64,000 nt of DNA from Plantago ovata (lineage: Eukaryota; Streptophyta; Magnoliopsida; Lamiales; Plantaginaceae), in contig CM051456.1 in NCBI GenBank assembly GCA_028274465.1, forward strand, positions 115,518,880 through 115,582,879, in the 5' to 3' direction. The notes under the pieces were generated by a model. It did not search any database. It saw only the letters and a program-made list of their open reading frames with translations, and had not been told where the DNA came from. This document shows, one piece after another, positions 11,439 to 23,600 of this stretch (its first letter is position 1; each line of letters starts with the position of its first letter). Position numbers and translations under genes: made by a program.

Positions 11439-12893
11439 CTGGTCCCTCGTCCCCCGGGTGTTAATGTTATTCGTTCCATGTGGATTTTTACGCATAAGAT
11501 TAAATCTGATGGTTCCTTTCAGAGGCATAAAGCCCGTCTTGTAGGTGATGGTAAAACTCAGCGCGTGGGTATTGATTGTGGTGAGACGTTTAGTCCCGTG
11601 GTTAAACCCGCAACTATTCGTCTTGTTCTTAGCATTGCTCTTTCTCGCCGGTGGTCTATTCATCAACTCGACGTTAGCAATGCATTTCTCCATGGCAATT
11701 TGCAGGAAACGGTTTATATGTATCAACCCATGGGGTTTCGTGATCCGACCCACCCGGATGCTGTCTGCCTCTTACGGAAGTCATTATATGGCCTTAAACA
11801 AGCTCCTCGGGCGTGGTATCAGCGATTTGCTGACTTCGTCGCCACTCTTGGCTTCTCCAATAGTAAGTGTGATACTTCGTTGTTTGTCTACAACCGCGGG
11901 GCTGATACTGCTTATTTGCTTCTATATGTGGATGATATCATATTGACTGCCTCTTCAGATGCGCTTCGGCACTCGATTATGGCTAAGCTTAATTCGGAAT
12001 TCGCTATGAAAGACTTAGGGCTCCTTAATGACTTTCTTGGCATTCGAGTCACTCGCCATAAGGCTGGCCTATTTCTTTCCCAGTCTCGGTATGCAGCTGA
12101 AATTCTTGAACGAGCTGGCATGAGCTCGTGTAACTCGACAGCTACTCCCGTTGACACAAAGCCAAAAGTTAGTGCCTCTGTTGGGACTCCTTTTGCTGAT
12201 CCTACGTTATATCGGAGTTTAGCTGGAGCGCTTCAGTATCTCACCTTCACTCGCCCTGATTTATCCTATGCGGTTCAACAGGTATGTCTTCACATGCATG
12301 ATCCCCGCACTGAACATATGGAGGCTCTCAAGCGTATCTTACGCTATGTCCAAGGCACTCTGTCTCTTGGACTCCATCTCACTCCTTCCTCTCTTCACGA
12401 TCTTGTGGCATATACTGATGCCGACTGGGCCGGCTGCCCCGACACTCGCCGTTCTACCTCCGGTTATTGTGTTTTCTTGGGTGACAACCTGATCTCCTGG
12501 TCCGCCAAGCGTCAAGCAACATTGTCCCGCTCGAGTGCTGAGGCCGAGTATCGTGGCGTCGCTAATGTTGTGGCCGAGTCATGCTGGCTCCGAAATCTTC
12601 TCCTTGAGCTTTTGTGTCCGGTGCGCAAGGCTACGTTTGTCTACTGTGACAATGTCTCTGCAATTTATCTCACCGGCAATCCCGTCCAGCATCAGCGTAC
12701 AAAGCACATCGAGTTAGATATACATTTTGTTCGCGAAAAGGTTGCCCGTGGTGAGGTTCGTGTTCATCATGTTCCCTCTCGTTATCAGATTGCGGATATT
12801 TTTACGAAGGGGTTGCCTTTGGTCTTGTTTGAAGACTTTCGTTCCAGTCTCAATGTTCGGCAGCCTCCCGTTTCGACTGCGGGGGAGTGTTAG
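11436..12893 (+). pseudogene. Copia RT/RNase H coding remnant (pol C-terminus)
   Basis: An uninterrupted frame of about 485 codons starts at the deletion junction (ELVPRP) and ends at a TAG six bases inside the right LTR. RT motifs include [48 protein letters not shown] and the catalytic [10 protein letters not shown]. RNase H motifs include [29 protein letters not shown] and the [17 protein letters not shown] tail. There are no internal stops, but the missing gag-protease-integrase make it non-autonomous, so it is called a remnant. It sits fully inside the LTR-bounded element and has no link to host genes. Confidence 0.93.
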
Positions 12894-13097
12894 AACATAG
12901 GAGTTGAACCAGACAGCACATAGGAGTTGAACCAGAATAGGTTAACTCCTTGGTCAACACCGACAATGTAAAGATAGGAATGGATTAGGAATGTATTACG
13001 AATGTATATCTGTCCTAGAATATAGCCTAGAATAGTGGATTTAGTTGTATATATATCCTTGGTGATTAATGAGAAGGCATCGATTCACATTCTTACA
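12888..13097 (+). repeat. Right LTR of the copia element
   Basis: 210 bp, TG...CA ends, preceded by a polypurine tract and followed by the CAAAA duplication. It contains TATATATATCC near 13050. Confidence 0.92.
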
Positions 13098-13102
13098 CAA
13101 AA

Positions 13103-15244
13103 TTCGTCCAAAGGCAAAGAGAAGCATAAAAACATGTTCGAACCTCTAAAACAGAGGATGAGAACGGCATTAATGTAATACATTTTTTTCTTTTTAATTT
13201 ACTTACATTATTGCTCTGCTTCCTGCATAACTCACGCACTTCTATACAAGGAGACTTGAATGCACACCGGCGGTTCTTAATTACTCCATGGGAGTATTTG
13301 GGAACAGACATGAAGCGAATGCATGGAGATTTTATTTCTCTGAGACTCTGACTACGTGGGTGTTTGGTTTGCTCCAATGCATGGAGTATATTTTTTAATT
13401 ATAACCAATCCAAACACTATGATCAGTCCAGAACCTATACAAAAACACTTAAACAGTTGAACCTTTGTAAGAATTACGAATTCGTTCACTTGAACCCTTT
13501 TTTAACTCCAGCTTATGGTACAAAAAGTACAATTAATATTTAAGAGAATGTAGCCTGACTTGTTTTACTTAAATAACAAAGAGTTACTTAATTAGTGGAA
13601 TATTACTTATATATCTATCTCCTTCCACGATCTCCCTGCTGCCGTGCCAGCGTCATCACTCTCGTCTGTTGCCAGGAGTTAATTATTTTTACTTCAAGAC
13701 CAGCCGCACTTATTTTATGAAAAAAGAAATGGATTATTTATACTCATTTTGCTTGTACTCTGATATGAAATGAGACCAATAATTTTATGTTAGGAACTAG
13801 GAAGTAATTTTATAGCCTTTTTATGAATATATGTATGTTTTACTAACCTTCGTGAATCGTGATCACAATACTATATGTATTGAGATGAATTTATTAACTA
13901 TATTGGGGAAGTATTTTTCAGTTAATTAAGTAGACTGTAATGCTTATGTTGAGCTGAAAATGGGCGGTGGCCAAGAAATGGCAATAATTGAATTTAATAA
14001 AATAAAGAGAAATTAGACAGTCCCATCATTCACTCAAGCATAGAGTATTGCTTTTAACCAATGGCAGAGGTTCATCCCCCCCCGGTGGAGCCGTGGAGGA
14101 GTAGTTGACCTCCCCTTATTTTCTTTAATACCAGTACTAGAGTACTTATTATTATCAGTTTGCTAATTAAGTAATTAATTAATAATTCACTCCGCGCGCA
14201 AACCACTCCTCATGTCATGCTCAAAATATTTTAGGATAACAACAAGATCGATCAACTTTGGGAAGTACTCTAATCGAGTACTGTAGTACTATTATCATTT
14301 TGCACTGTTAATTACTAGAGTAACTTGCAGTATACTCAATTTATTTTTTATTGAAACTTGTCACCTCAATGGTTTCATACTTTAGTATATCTCCTTAACC
14401 GCTCTATACATTGGAAGGAATCAAAGTAAGCATTATACAGCATCCGACTCTAATATTACTACCCTGTTTTCAAACTTTGATTATAAAGAGTACAGTATAT
14501 AAGACCACCTTAAATTTTAATTTTAGTAACAACAAGTTAGTTTGTAAATGTCATACTGTGCACGCTCCTATATCTAACATTTGTATGCATATATATAAAT
14601 ATTTTGATTTTCTATGGTTTTTCTAATGCCTGTGTGAAAAACAATCTCTAAATTCACTACAAGCACAGTAATTATTATTATTATTTTAAACAATAAAATA
14701 TTTTATTAACGAAGAGAGTATAAGTAATGCTTGAAAAAATAATTAAAAAAAAAACGACTCAATTTTGACCGCAAACTTACAACCTTGACAAGTAATTCTA
14801 CCATAACAACGTAATAATTTTAACTCTCAGACCTCAATATTAAAATGGAATAGTAATATTAAAATGGAATAGTATAGTAGTAGAGTATAATATTAAAGGG
14901 GAACAACAGAAACATGCTCTGTACTTTTTTTTCATTGCACCAAAGCTTGTTTATTTTCGGAAATCTCAACTAATTAAGCACCCTTCCTTTGCTTGCTTGT
15001 CTTAATCCAATGGAACAGAATATTCCAGATTGTGTTTTATTTGGATCCTGAAATTATTTCGATCAATGAGACTAGAAAATTTTCTTTTGGAAGTGGAGTT
15101 ACAAATCCTACAATTTGATTGGTCCTTACTTCGGTTCTTGTGGATTCTATTCTACCTTTCCAGTTGTGACCTATGAACAAATTATTCCGGCATAATCATT
15201 CCTTTCTCTTTTTAGTACTACTAATCATATTAGCCTTAAAAAAT
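13103..15244. other. AT-rich intergenic DNA
   Basis: About 2.1 kb without a convincing gene, RNA or full transposon. Short open frames show no family features. Scattered A/T runs and short repeats only. Confidence 0.5.
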
Positions 15245-15960
15245 TGATCAAGGAAAAAGAATGAAAAGAAGCGAACAAGATAACTAATCTAAGCTCTGTT
15301 GTTTCCTTTATATAGAAACAGAGCAGGTATTACTAAACTAGCCTAAGGTACTACTTTAATTGGGAAAGTACAAAACTCTAAACACCAAGTACAATCTATT
15401 TCAAACTGAGATTCTTTTCCGCTTGCTTTTGTCTTTTCAATCCGTCAATCTTCAGTTCGTCGTAATTCGTCAGTGGTTGATAATTCACATCCCCCGCAAG
15501 TTGGGCATGGATGTTCAAAATGCCAAGTTTGGAAATGATTCTGTGAAAGATGGTGCGGCTAATGGTTTAGTCAATATGTCTGCCAGCTGATCAACATTGG
15601 AGATGTGTAGTAATTGGATTGTGTTATTCATGATACGCTCACGAATCATGTGACAATCAATCTCGATATGCTTCGTTCTCTGGTGTTGCACTGGATTATG
15701 AGCGAGATAATACGCCGACATACTGTATGTTTAAAGAGTAGCTAGTGTTGGATGAGGTATGCATAGATCTTCAAGTAGATACATTAGCCACTCTAATTCA
15801 CATGTGGTGATTGATGCATCACGTTATTCTGTCTCCGCACTTGAATGACTGACTATTGATTGTTTCTTTGATTTCCAGGATATCAGTGAGCCTCCTAGAA
15901 AAATGGCATAACCAGTTGTGTTGCGTCTTGTATCTTCGCAATTGCCATGGTCAAGGTTTG
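15245..15960 (-). mobile_element. 3' fragment of a second copia element: RNase H pseudogene plus LTR
   Basis: Read on the minus strand, 15955-15500 gives [28 protein letters not shown] followed by a stop, then [20 protein letters not shown] and QLADILTKPL. These are copia RNase H and its tail with stops. A purine tract (TTGCGGGGGATG) follows, then an LTR at about 15489-15245 that begins TGTGAATT, has TATATAAAGG, and ends GATCA. The 5' side is cut off near 15960. It is a different family from the element at 11.3 kb. Confidence 0.8.
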
Positions 15961-16146
15961 CCCCCTCAATCTTTTCAAATTTAAATTCTTAGGTCCACCC
16001 GCCCGATGTAAGTAAATATGAAAAAAAAAGTAAAAATTTTTTTTTGTCATATTCATAATACTCCATGCAGCTGTCTTACATAAATTATATGTAATTTTTT
16101 ATGTTATTAAAAACCATAAAGAAATTAATTATTTTTTAAGTTATTA

Positions 16147-16292
16147 ACAATACTCCATTGCAGACCTACCACACTGCTTTTTGCCTTCCACCTCAACCAC
16201 CTTTTTACTCCGCCTAAACAACTGTCGATGTCAGGGCTTGAACTCTACACCCTCTGCATACAATTTCAACTCTTTGCCACCAAGCCAATTTA
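16147..16292 (-). mobile_element. tRNA-derived SINE (antisense)
   Basis: On the minus strand, CTTGGTGGCAAAGAG resembles a pol III box A, and GAGTTCAAGCCCTGA, about 35 nt on, resembles box B (GGTTCAANCC). A 3' body and an AT-rich tail follow. No target duplication identified. Confidence 0.6.
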
Positions 16293-16612
16293 CTGCCGCT
16301 CCTACGGCTCGAATTTCAACTCTTTGCCTCCTCGGTCATGTAAATAAATAACCAACAAATAACCAATGAGACTCTACCCTTTCAATCACGCGACTCTATC
16401 TTATCCACCGGACTCTAGATATCTTCATGTTACTCCAGAGAAGGTCTTACCACATGCCACTAGCTCACGCGTACTGAACTGATTTCTAAATGTTAATTAA
16501 ATGCTTATGATTTACAAAATGAAGATTACATATATTCTGGTCAACAGATGGTCAATTTTTTTATTTTGTAGTTTAATTATCTCGATGCATACAAATCAAA
16601 ACATCATTTTGA

Positions 16613-16624
16613 GGGGGGGGGGGG
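16613..16624. repeat. G12 homopolymer
   Basis: Twelve consecutive G bases, unusual in this AT-rich stretch. Confidence 0.9.
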
Positions 16625-17277
16625 AAGTGGATAATGAGATTCAGCGGTGGGTCGACATATTATAGTGGAAATAGATTCCTATTGAGAATTTAGGATTACT
16701 TATCTCATCTATTCCTTGTTGTTTGGGAACGTTTTTTAGGCTTAACATTAAAAGAAAGAACGGGTTTAGGCTATTTTTATATTCGTCGTAACATAGTGAA
16801 CTGAATTAAATTTATTTATGACATAAAAATAATTAAAATTTAAAATAGTACTAATAAATTGAATGATTAAAAAAATGTATTCTTGTTCGTTTAGATAAAG
16901 AAGATCGTGAATGAATGCTAAATAATCAAGCAAAGTAGGCAATTAGTATTAATTGGTGTGTAGTAGTCAGTCAACAATCAACATAGTAGATGCCTCTCCT
17001 TAATGTGCAAGGCAATTAAGCACAGACTTTGATATATTCCGAACACACATATACGTACCGTTACATACTTGAGGCCCCGTTAATAACGGGTTAATAACGG
17101 GCTTGATTCATTGAAATCTCAATTGGTAATTTTAGTCTAAAGTTACTAATTAATCAAGTTGCTACTAATTAATTTAGATTTAGCACTAACACTAACTGTT
17201 CACTTCGTTTAGCGCTTACTTACTCCTCACGTGGGATTGGCATGCATTTCCCACGTCACGGTCTCCGTTCTCTTCGG

Positions 17278-17500
17278 TTTTTTTAAACAGCTAAAAAATT
17301 TCATTAAACCCAACGTTGTGTACAAGAATAAGAGGGGTATGCCCAAATCATGACACAAGATGTATCACTGAGCGTCAGGTACAAGAGAGAGTCCAGATAG
17401 CCAATGAAGCTATTGGAAATATCAGCACGACACGAAACATAAGAGACTCTAGCTAAGTTATGATCTCCGATGAATCTAAAACTGAACCTCAGACTGAAAC
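17278..17500 (-). mobile_element. Probable 5'-truncated LINE 3' end (antisense)
   Basis: T7 then AAACAGCTAAAAAATTTCAT, the reverse complement of a LINE-like tail, followed by about 200 bp of less AT-rich sequence. Assigned by its resemblance to other T-run plus ATTTTATT ends in the window. Confidence 0.35.
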
Positions 17501-17636
17501 TCGTTCTCTTCGTTTTAAAATTGATTATTTTCAGTTCACTTCATTTTTGTTCGGTTAAGTTGTTCAGTTCATCTCAATTCTGTTCAAATTTGCTTAATTA
17601 TATTTTATATTACAAATAAATTCAATTCAGTTCGAT

Positions 17637-17805
17637 TCTTTTTTTTGAAACGGCAAATATTACAACTACTCCTAGACTATTGTTATACAATATCCTATAC
17701 CACATTATATCTCCACACCTACACTCTCTTATGTCTCTGCTACGGATTGAACTCTGCACATGTCCCTTCACCAACCCAGCTTCCTTCCACTGGACCACCT
17801 TATAA
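17637..17805 (-). mobile_element. tRNA-derived SINE, GTAGGAGTAG-tail family (antisense)
   Basis: On the minus strand it begins AAGGTGGTCCAGTGGAAGG (box A-like) and has GCAGAGTTCAATCCGTAGC (box B-like). It then has GGTGTGGAGATATAA and ends AGGAGTAGTTGTAATATTTG plus CCGTTTC and an A-run. Body and tail match the SINE at 24465-24896. Confidence 0.75.
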
Positions 17806-17914
17806 CTCCAGTTCCAGTTCAGTTCAATTATATTCGGTTCAAATTTTGTTCTCAATTTCTGTTGAGTTTTTAAATTCACTTGAATCTAGCTCTAAATTAC
17901 CAATACATGAGTCG

Positions 17915-18372
17915 ATTGACGTTAACAAAGCGAGCCTGGTTTCAGGCTCAAGCTCGTTAACAAGCTCGGCTCGTTTAACGAAGCGAGTTTAATTTTAGGC
18001 TCAAACTCGGTTCATATGGCTCGAACTCGACTCGTTTGGCTCGGTTCGTTTGTTAAAAAAGCATGAAAAATATGTTAAAATATTAAATAAAATATAAACA
18101 AATTCAAGATTATGCATTACAATCAACTCCCAAATGATGAAATGAATAAAGTCTAAAATGCAAATATAAGCAATTCAGACCAATAATCTCAAACTTAAAT
18201 CATAACTTATAATACTAATACTACTAATAGTCTACATAATATCGAGCCTTACCGAGTACTCGCGAGCCGAGCCTCGTTAGTGGAACGAGCCTAAGTAATT
18301 TAGACTCGAGCTCGGCTCGAAAACCTTATCGACCCGAGCCGAGCCAAGCCGAGTACTCGATAAGGCTCGATT
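17915..18372. mobile_element. Candidate non-autonomous inverted-repeat element with GAGCTCGGCTCG ends
   Basis: Both ends are built from variants of AGCTCGGCTCGTTTAACGAG in opposite orientation (17915-18050 and 18242-18372). They flank about 190 bp of AT-rich DNA. The composition contrasts sharply with the surroundings. The class is unclear; a MULE- or hAT-like MITE is possible. Confidence 0.5.
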
Positions 18373-18662
18373 TGTGTAACATCACTACTTCAAACTTTGC
18401 CACATCAACATTCATATTATTTTATTATCCACCAAACTCTACCATACTCTACACTCCATTCGTTCAGAGTCATCAGACTCACATTTTCTTTTCTCATTTT
18501 CTTTTAAACTACATTTGTCTTTTTTCATTTTTTTTAAATTACAATATTTTTTATACTTCATATTATTATAAATGTTATTAATTAATTAAATAAATGTGAA
18601 ATATAAATCTAAAAATTACAATGTTTGATAATAAAACATAACAATATTTTAGAATGGTTTCT
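18373..18662. other. AT-rich spacer
   Basis: Nothing recognisable between the two inverted-repeat elements. Confidence 0.5.
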
Positions 18663-19480
18663 TACATCTAGCACCCCTCTTAGTCTATTTTATTACAAAT
18701 AGACTCTCGTTAGTCAAACAATTACGTTCACCTCCCTTGTTAGTCGATTTAATTACATCCAGGCCCACGAACTTGACTTTTGACGAACTAAATCAATGAA
18801 AATACATTTTTACCCTTGGTCAAATATTGAACTTTGATTGTGAACAAACAATTTCAATTTTCATTAAATACAAATTTGCTTCAAATCTTTTTAATTTCAC
18901 CAATTTGCCACTTAATAATTCCATATAAGGCATATAACTTTTTAAAATTTTAAAAAAACGTTAAATATTATTGCATATAACTTTTTAAATCTTAAAACTA
19001 AGGCATATAACTTTTTAAATCTTAAAACTAACCCAAAAAGATTTTTAAAAAAATTAAAAAAAAAAAGAAAAAGAAAAACTAGACAGTCGGAGCTTTAAAG
19101 CTCCGTTCAGGCCGGAGCTGTAAGATAGGAGCTGTAAAGGTCCGACCTAGTTCAAGTCGGAGCTGTAAAGGTCCGACATGATCGGAGTTTTTTACAACTC
19201 CGATAAGTTCAGAGTTGTACAATTCCGATCTGATCGGAACTGTTAGCTTCGATTGATTAGTCGGAGCTGTTAGCTCCGATTAATCGGAAAGAAGAAGAAG
19301 GAGGAGGAAAGAAAAAAAAAAAGAAAAAAAAAATGTTAAGGCCATGTTTGGTTTGAAGATATTGAACAGTAAGCCTTAAGTTGGTCAAAGCAATTTTGAA
19401 ATTTTGGACCTAGATGTAACAGTTTGACTAAGAGGGGTGTATCTGTAATTGGGTCGTCTAGTGGGGATAGTAGATGTAAA
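18663..19480. mobile_element. Candidate element with long, internally repetitive terminal inverted repeats
   Basis: The left end has about three variants of TTACATCTAGCACCCCTCTT / AGTC, spaced about 36 bp (18670-18775). The right end (19408-19475) has the reverse complement of two such units, starting GATGTAACAGTTTGACTAAG and AGGGGTG. Tandemly repeated inverted termini about 800 bp apart suggest a non-autonomous DNA transposon. The centre holds the hairpin cluster at 19087-19280. I do not recognise the family. Confidence 0.5.
19087..19280. repeat. Cluster of short GC-rich palindromes, core TCGGAGCTGTAAAG
   Basis: About five imperfect inverted units within 200 bp. These include the perfect 18-bp palindrome CGGAGCTTTAAAGCTCCG (19088-19105), a GTCGGAGC..GTCCGAC unit (19157-19178), a 9-bp stem ATCGGAGTT/AACTCCGAT (19181-19204), and TCGGAGCT/AGCTCCGA (19261-19279). 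The units are variants of one sequence. Confidence 0.8.
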
Positions 19481-19891
19481 AAAACCCATTTCAGAATGCA
19501 AATTTCAATACTTAATTTAAAAACATTATATATAATTCCCAATTCCGCCTTCTTTTTCTCGTTCCATTTTGTGGAATACGAACTGTGTTTCTATTTTTTT
19601 ATAAATTTTATTTTATGCAAGTGTATTTTTTTAAATTGTATTCAAATATTTATAAAAGTTTACAATTAATATGTATATATAATGTACTATAAATACAAAG
19701 AAAAATAATGAGGGGATTAAAGATAAAAGAATAAAATAGAAAAATTTAAAGGAATGAAAAAAAAAAACGAAAATCATCACCAAACCTATTAGACCCGTAA
19801 TAAAGTTTACTACGGGCCTGAAAGTTTCTTCAGACCCAAACTCTTCCAGGCGCCAATGAAGCCGATTGTTACGTCTGATGATCTTTGAGAC

Positions 19892-19916
19892 TCTCCATCG
19901 GACTCACCGATGGAGA
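19892..19916. repeat. 10-bp perfect stem-loop
   Basis: TCTCCATCGG and CCGATGGAGA are exact reverse complements separated by ACTCA. No neighbouring gene, so the function is unknown. Confidence 0.75.
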
Positions 19917-20009
19917 AGGTCTTATGTTCACAGATTGATCATTATAAAATACATGATTCACAAAAGAATAATCTACCTTGTTGAGCTAGAATGTCGCTCC
20001 CATAGTTGA

Positions 20010-20140
20010 ATCTTTTTTTTTAAATGAAAAATTTAATCCGTAATCATAAACGGATAATTTCATGGGCTCCGTAGGGGTTCAAACTCCCGACTTCTTCTTA
20101 CTACTCCAGCATCCTAACCATCAAACCACCTTATAACTCC
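20010..20140 (-). mobile_element. tRNA-derived SINE (antisense), CGGAGCCCATG subfamily
   Basis: On the minus strand it begins AAGGTGGTTTGATGGTTAGG (box A-like), then has GGGAGTTTGAACCCCTACGG (box B). It ends ATTTTTCATTT plus an A-run. The 5' end resembles the other SINEs but the 3' body differs. Confidence 0.65.
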
Positions 20141-20407
20141 CCCTTTGAGTAACACAAGTATGCAATTTGATTTGCTTCCTCACACACGAAAATTCACAAA
20201 AGATTGATTATACTTGTTGAGGTAAAAAGTCACTTCCATATTTGGATAATAGGTACCGCTTGATTGACTTCCCATATACAAAACCATAACATCCTCTGAT
20301 CCTCCCATATACAAGCCAACTTGATGTCTTCATCCAGTAACCGGAGGGGGGACTGAGGTACATGTTTCATGTTGCAAGACAAACTAACATATTCATAATC
20401 CTTGTTT

Positions 20408-20640
20408 GTTTTTTTTTTTAACATCAAAATTTTATTAATCAAAGAGCACCAGAGATGCTTGGAACAAATACAAGAAAATTCAAACCGGAACAGACTTTCG
20501 GGGCACTTTACACAGACCAAACTACATCAAAATCTCCACACCTACCATTATCTAAGAACAAAACAATTACAAGATGATTACATAACATTACTTTCCACAC
20601 CTTGACCAAGAACAATATTGGGCACATCTATAATCCACAC
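20408..20640 (-). mobile_element. Probable LINE 3' end (antisense)
   Basis: T10 followed by AACATCAAAATTTTATTAAT, the reverse complement of a LINE tail, then about 200 bp rich in CA and AA. The open frames here show no domains. Confidence 0.4.
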
Positions 20641-23600
20641 CAAATCAACCAACACCAACAATATAAGAATACGCCAATAGCCAACACCGTCAATTCATTG
20701 AGAAGAGAAAACCCCAAAACCGTTATGACCATGACACTACTTTCCCCCCTTCCCTCGTCTAGTGTGTCCATCCTACTAGCAAGAGATCAAGATCCGGGGA
20801 GTTTGCAAGTTGTACCACCAAGTCTTAGCCAAGACCAAAGGAGTGGCCATACCTTTCTAAGCAAGTCTAGGGGACAAAGCAAGATACGAAAAGTGATTTT
20901 CTTTTATGGGCCACGGGACACTCACGGTAATGGAAGTGGCTCGATTAATTCCACCTCCCACGGCTGAAATTCCACAATGAAACCGCAGGCACCCAAGCCA
21001 AAGAACATACCGTCAATTCCATAAATAATTCAAACTTTGAAAACTAACTCTTGTCAACCTCCTACACCTATGCCCTTTCGGGCAAGTGACAATTAATTTA
21101 ATGACATGATCATGGTTAATATTCAAGAGCCAAATAACAACACAAAAAATCATCACAAAATTCATAATCCATTTGAATTAAGAGATTTTAAATTTCCATT
21201 TGAATGTCCAAAAGAGTAGACCATGTTTAAGTGGCTGGCTGGAGTTCTGCTATGTTATTTGAGCAAAATAAATAAATAAAAATAATTACACAATAATAAA
21301 AATTCCACTTACGTCTATTAATTTAATTTATATCAATGATTATTATTGATAGCGGAAATAATAATCAAAAAATTACTCAAACTAATACATTAATCAGTAC
21401 GATAACGGAGCTGGATCGTGCAATAGAAGTGCGACCGGCCGCACCAATAATTAGGCGTTTATATTAATCAACGTTGTATAGTTAAGATATACCTGAACAA
21501 AATATACATAACCAATTAAGACGCGCGGAATCATATTACTCTTATTAGTTAAGTCGATCAAACTATTCATTTTTTTCTATTTTTTTTCTTAAACAACCAA
21601 ATAAAAATTTGTTTGTTCTTGCTCGTTGTTCGTTACACATGCAATTAACAAGCTAGTACTATTATTGTTCGTTTTTTAAAAAAATATTCTGCTATTTATA
21701 CATCTTTATTTTATTTTTATTTTGAATTAGCAAAAATTTTGTTAATTAAAACGTATAAGAAATATTCGGAACACATACAACGAAATTTAAAATCGGAAGA
21801 AACCTCCGAGTCAACATACATAAAAACCAAACCAGGATACATCAAACCTCCAAGCCACAAAAAAGATAACAGCAAAATCGAAACTCACATCCTCACTCTA
21901 GTTCCCATACTTAGGCCATGAAATTGTCCGTTTATGATTACGGGTTAAATTTCTTGATTAAATTGTCCGAATATGAAATATCATATGCTTACTATTCATC
22001 GTACAAGAATTACAACCGAACCGAGGGGGGTTGGTGGTTCTTTACGCATTTAATATATTGCATGGTAAGTCTCACAACAACAATATTAGCAAGCGGAGTC
22101 AACAACAAACTGTTTACTTTTATTTTATGTCAATGTGCAACTTAAGCCAATTTTGTGGTTAGTTTTACGAGCTCCAAACAAAATATTCGGAGAACATCAC
22201 TCCGAGTCATGCAGTCCAATATTTTTGTTGTGCTGAGAAGTGAGATCTGCAAGTTCCCGACTTTATAAATTGGAAAATTTACGAACGTATTGATTGGCAA
22301 TTATATTCAACGACAATTATCACATTAATACGCCGTCAAATTTCTACCGCAGTTAGATTAAACTGTACTCCTATTTAACTGACATTTGTTGGGGTTTACG
22401 ATAATACAAGGCATCTATTTTCGCACACTAGTTATACTTGTAACTTGTGAGAAGATAGTGTGGTTTGTTTGAAGATGATTCAATAGATAATGATCATTCA
22501 TATATACATTCATTTAAACAAGTTCTCTTAGCAACCTACCTAGCTAGCTACTTAATTAACATAATTGCAGTTATCAAATTAAAAATATATGCTACTCCCA
22601 AAGTATTAGTATTAGTATTATTATCCCAAAACTACTACGCACAACTGCAGTTTGCTGCTTTAGTTTCTTTATTTTCCACCATTCTTTTTCTTCTTTCGCT
22701 AATTAATATCATTGAAAATTAAAGCTTGGCCCTAGAGGAAGATTGTTATTGCCTTTTGGGACCTGCGATCGATGCGAATTATATATCAATTGGTGAATTT
22801 TGTTTGACTGCTCAAAAGCTTCCAAAAGTGATTTCGACCTGTTCAATTATATCAATGTACATTGCATTATTGTTTGAGTGCTAATCAATTTATTTTAGCC
22901 CAACTAGCTCATTTTAATTTATTTTTTTCAAGTATACATGTTATATGTGCATGCAAGTTGTTGCCTGGTGAAGGTAATTAATTTCCTGATTGAGATTCCA
23001 GTTGGTGCACGGGGATGCACCATGCAACCCACTAAACCTTTTTGAAGTTCCAGAACATGAGATGGATGAAGTTAATTCAACATCACCAAATGGCTGGGAA
23101 GAAATTTTCTTCCCCGTAGAACAAGTTTAGATAGAACCGTAAAAGCCCATTAATTCTACGATTATGATTTTCTATAAAGTCAGGACTTGGGGGCAAATGT
23201 GGGTTAAATGAAAGTACTACTAAGTCCTAATTTGAAGATAATTAAAGTTAAATTGAATTTTTACACTACTATGTAACTTTGCTTGTCCAAGACATTTTGT
23301 CATTCACACACACATAGGGGTTCAATCATGTTGCACATTGCCAAAATAGCTGGAATCAATAAGGGAAAAAGGGAGAATAACTTGGAAGTGATGACGGAAA
23401 TAGAGCATACGGCAGGCACATATATAACCGCTCGTGTTGCCCTAATTTCCTTACAATCAGACGAATTGATAATACTAATCTACGAGTGTTCGTACAAAGA
23501 TTAATAGCTCTAACACAATATAGCTAATAACAACAAGAAACGAGAAAAGCATGAGCTAGAAGATGAGCTGTAAAATGATGAGGAACCCTAATCGCACTAG

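Larger units (their letters stand above)
11341..13102 (+). mobile_element. Internally deleted Ty1/copia retrotransposon with 5-bp target-site duplication
   Basis: CAAAA flanks both ends (11341-11345 and 13098-13102). The left LTR remnant is 11346-11438 and the complete right LTR is 12888-13097 (210 bp, TGTTAG...CTTACA). Both LTRs share a 22-bp internal repeat with the core CATAGGAGTTGAACCAGA. By eye they differ by three transitions in the shared 93 bp, so the insertion is fairly young. A purine tract (GCGGGGGAG) lies just before the right LTR. The rest of the left LTR, primer site, gag, protease, integrase and start of RT are missing. Both junction sides appear to share GGAA, suggesting microhomology deletion. 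Confidence 0.93.
15961..17277. other. Intergenic DNA with a SINE and a G-run
   Basis: No gene seen. Contains the antisense SINE at 16147-16292 and a G12 run at 16613-16624. The rest is AT-rich. Confidence 0.5.

Noticed and set aside
20602-20967. 121-residue open frame
   Set aside because: Follows an antisense LINE-like tail, with no domain and low-complexity composition.
22990-23020. Small hairpin GGTGCA..TGCACC as a microRNA precursor
   Set aside because: The 6-bp stem is too short and no longer flanking complementarity was seen.
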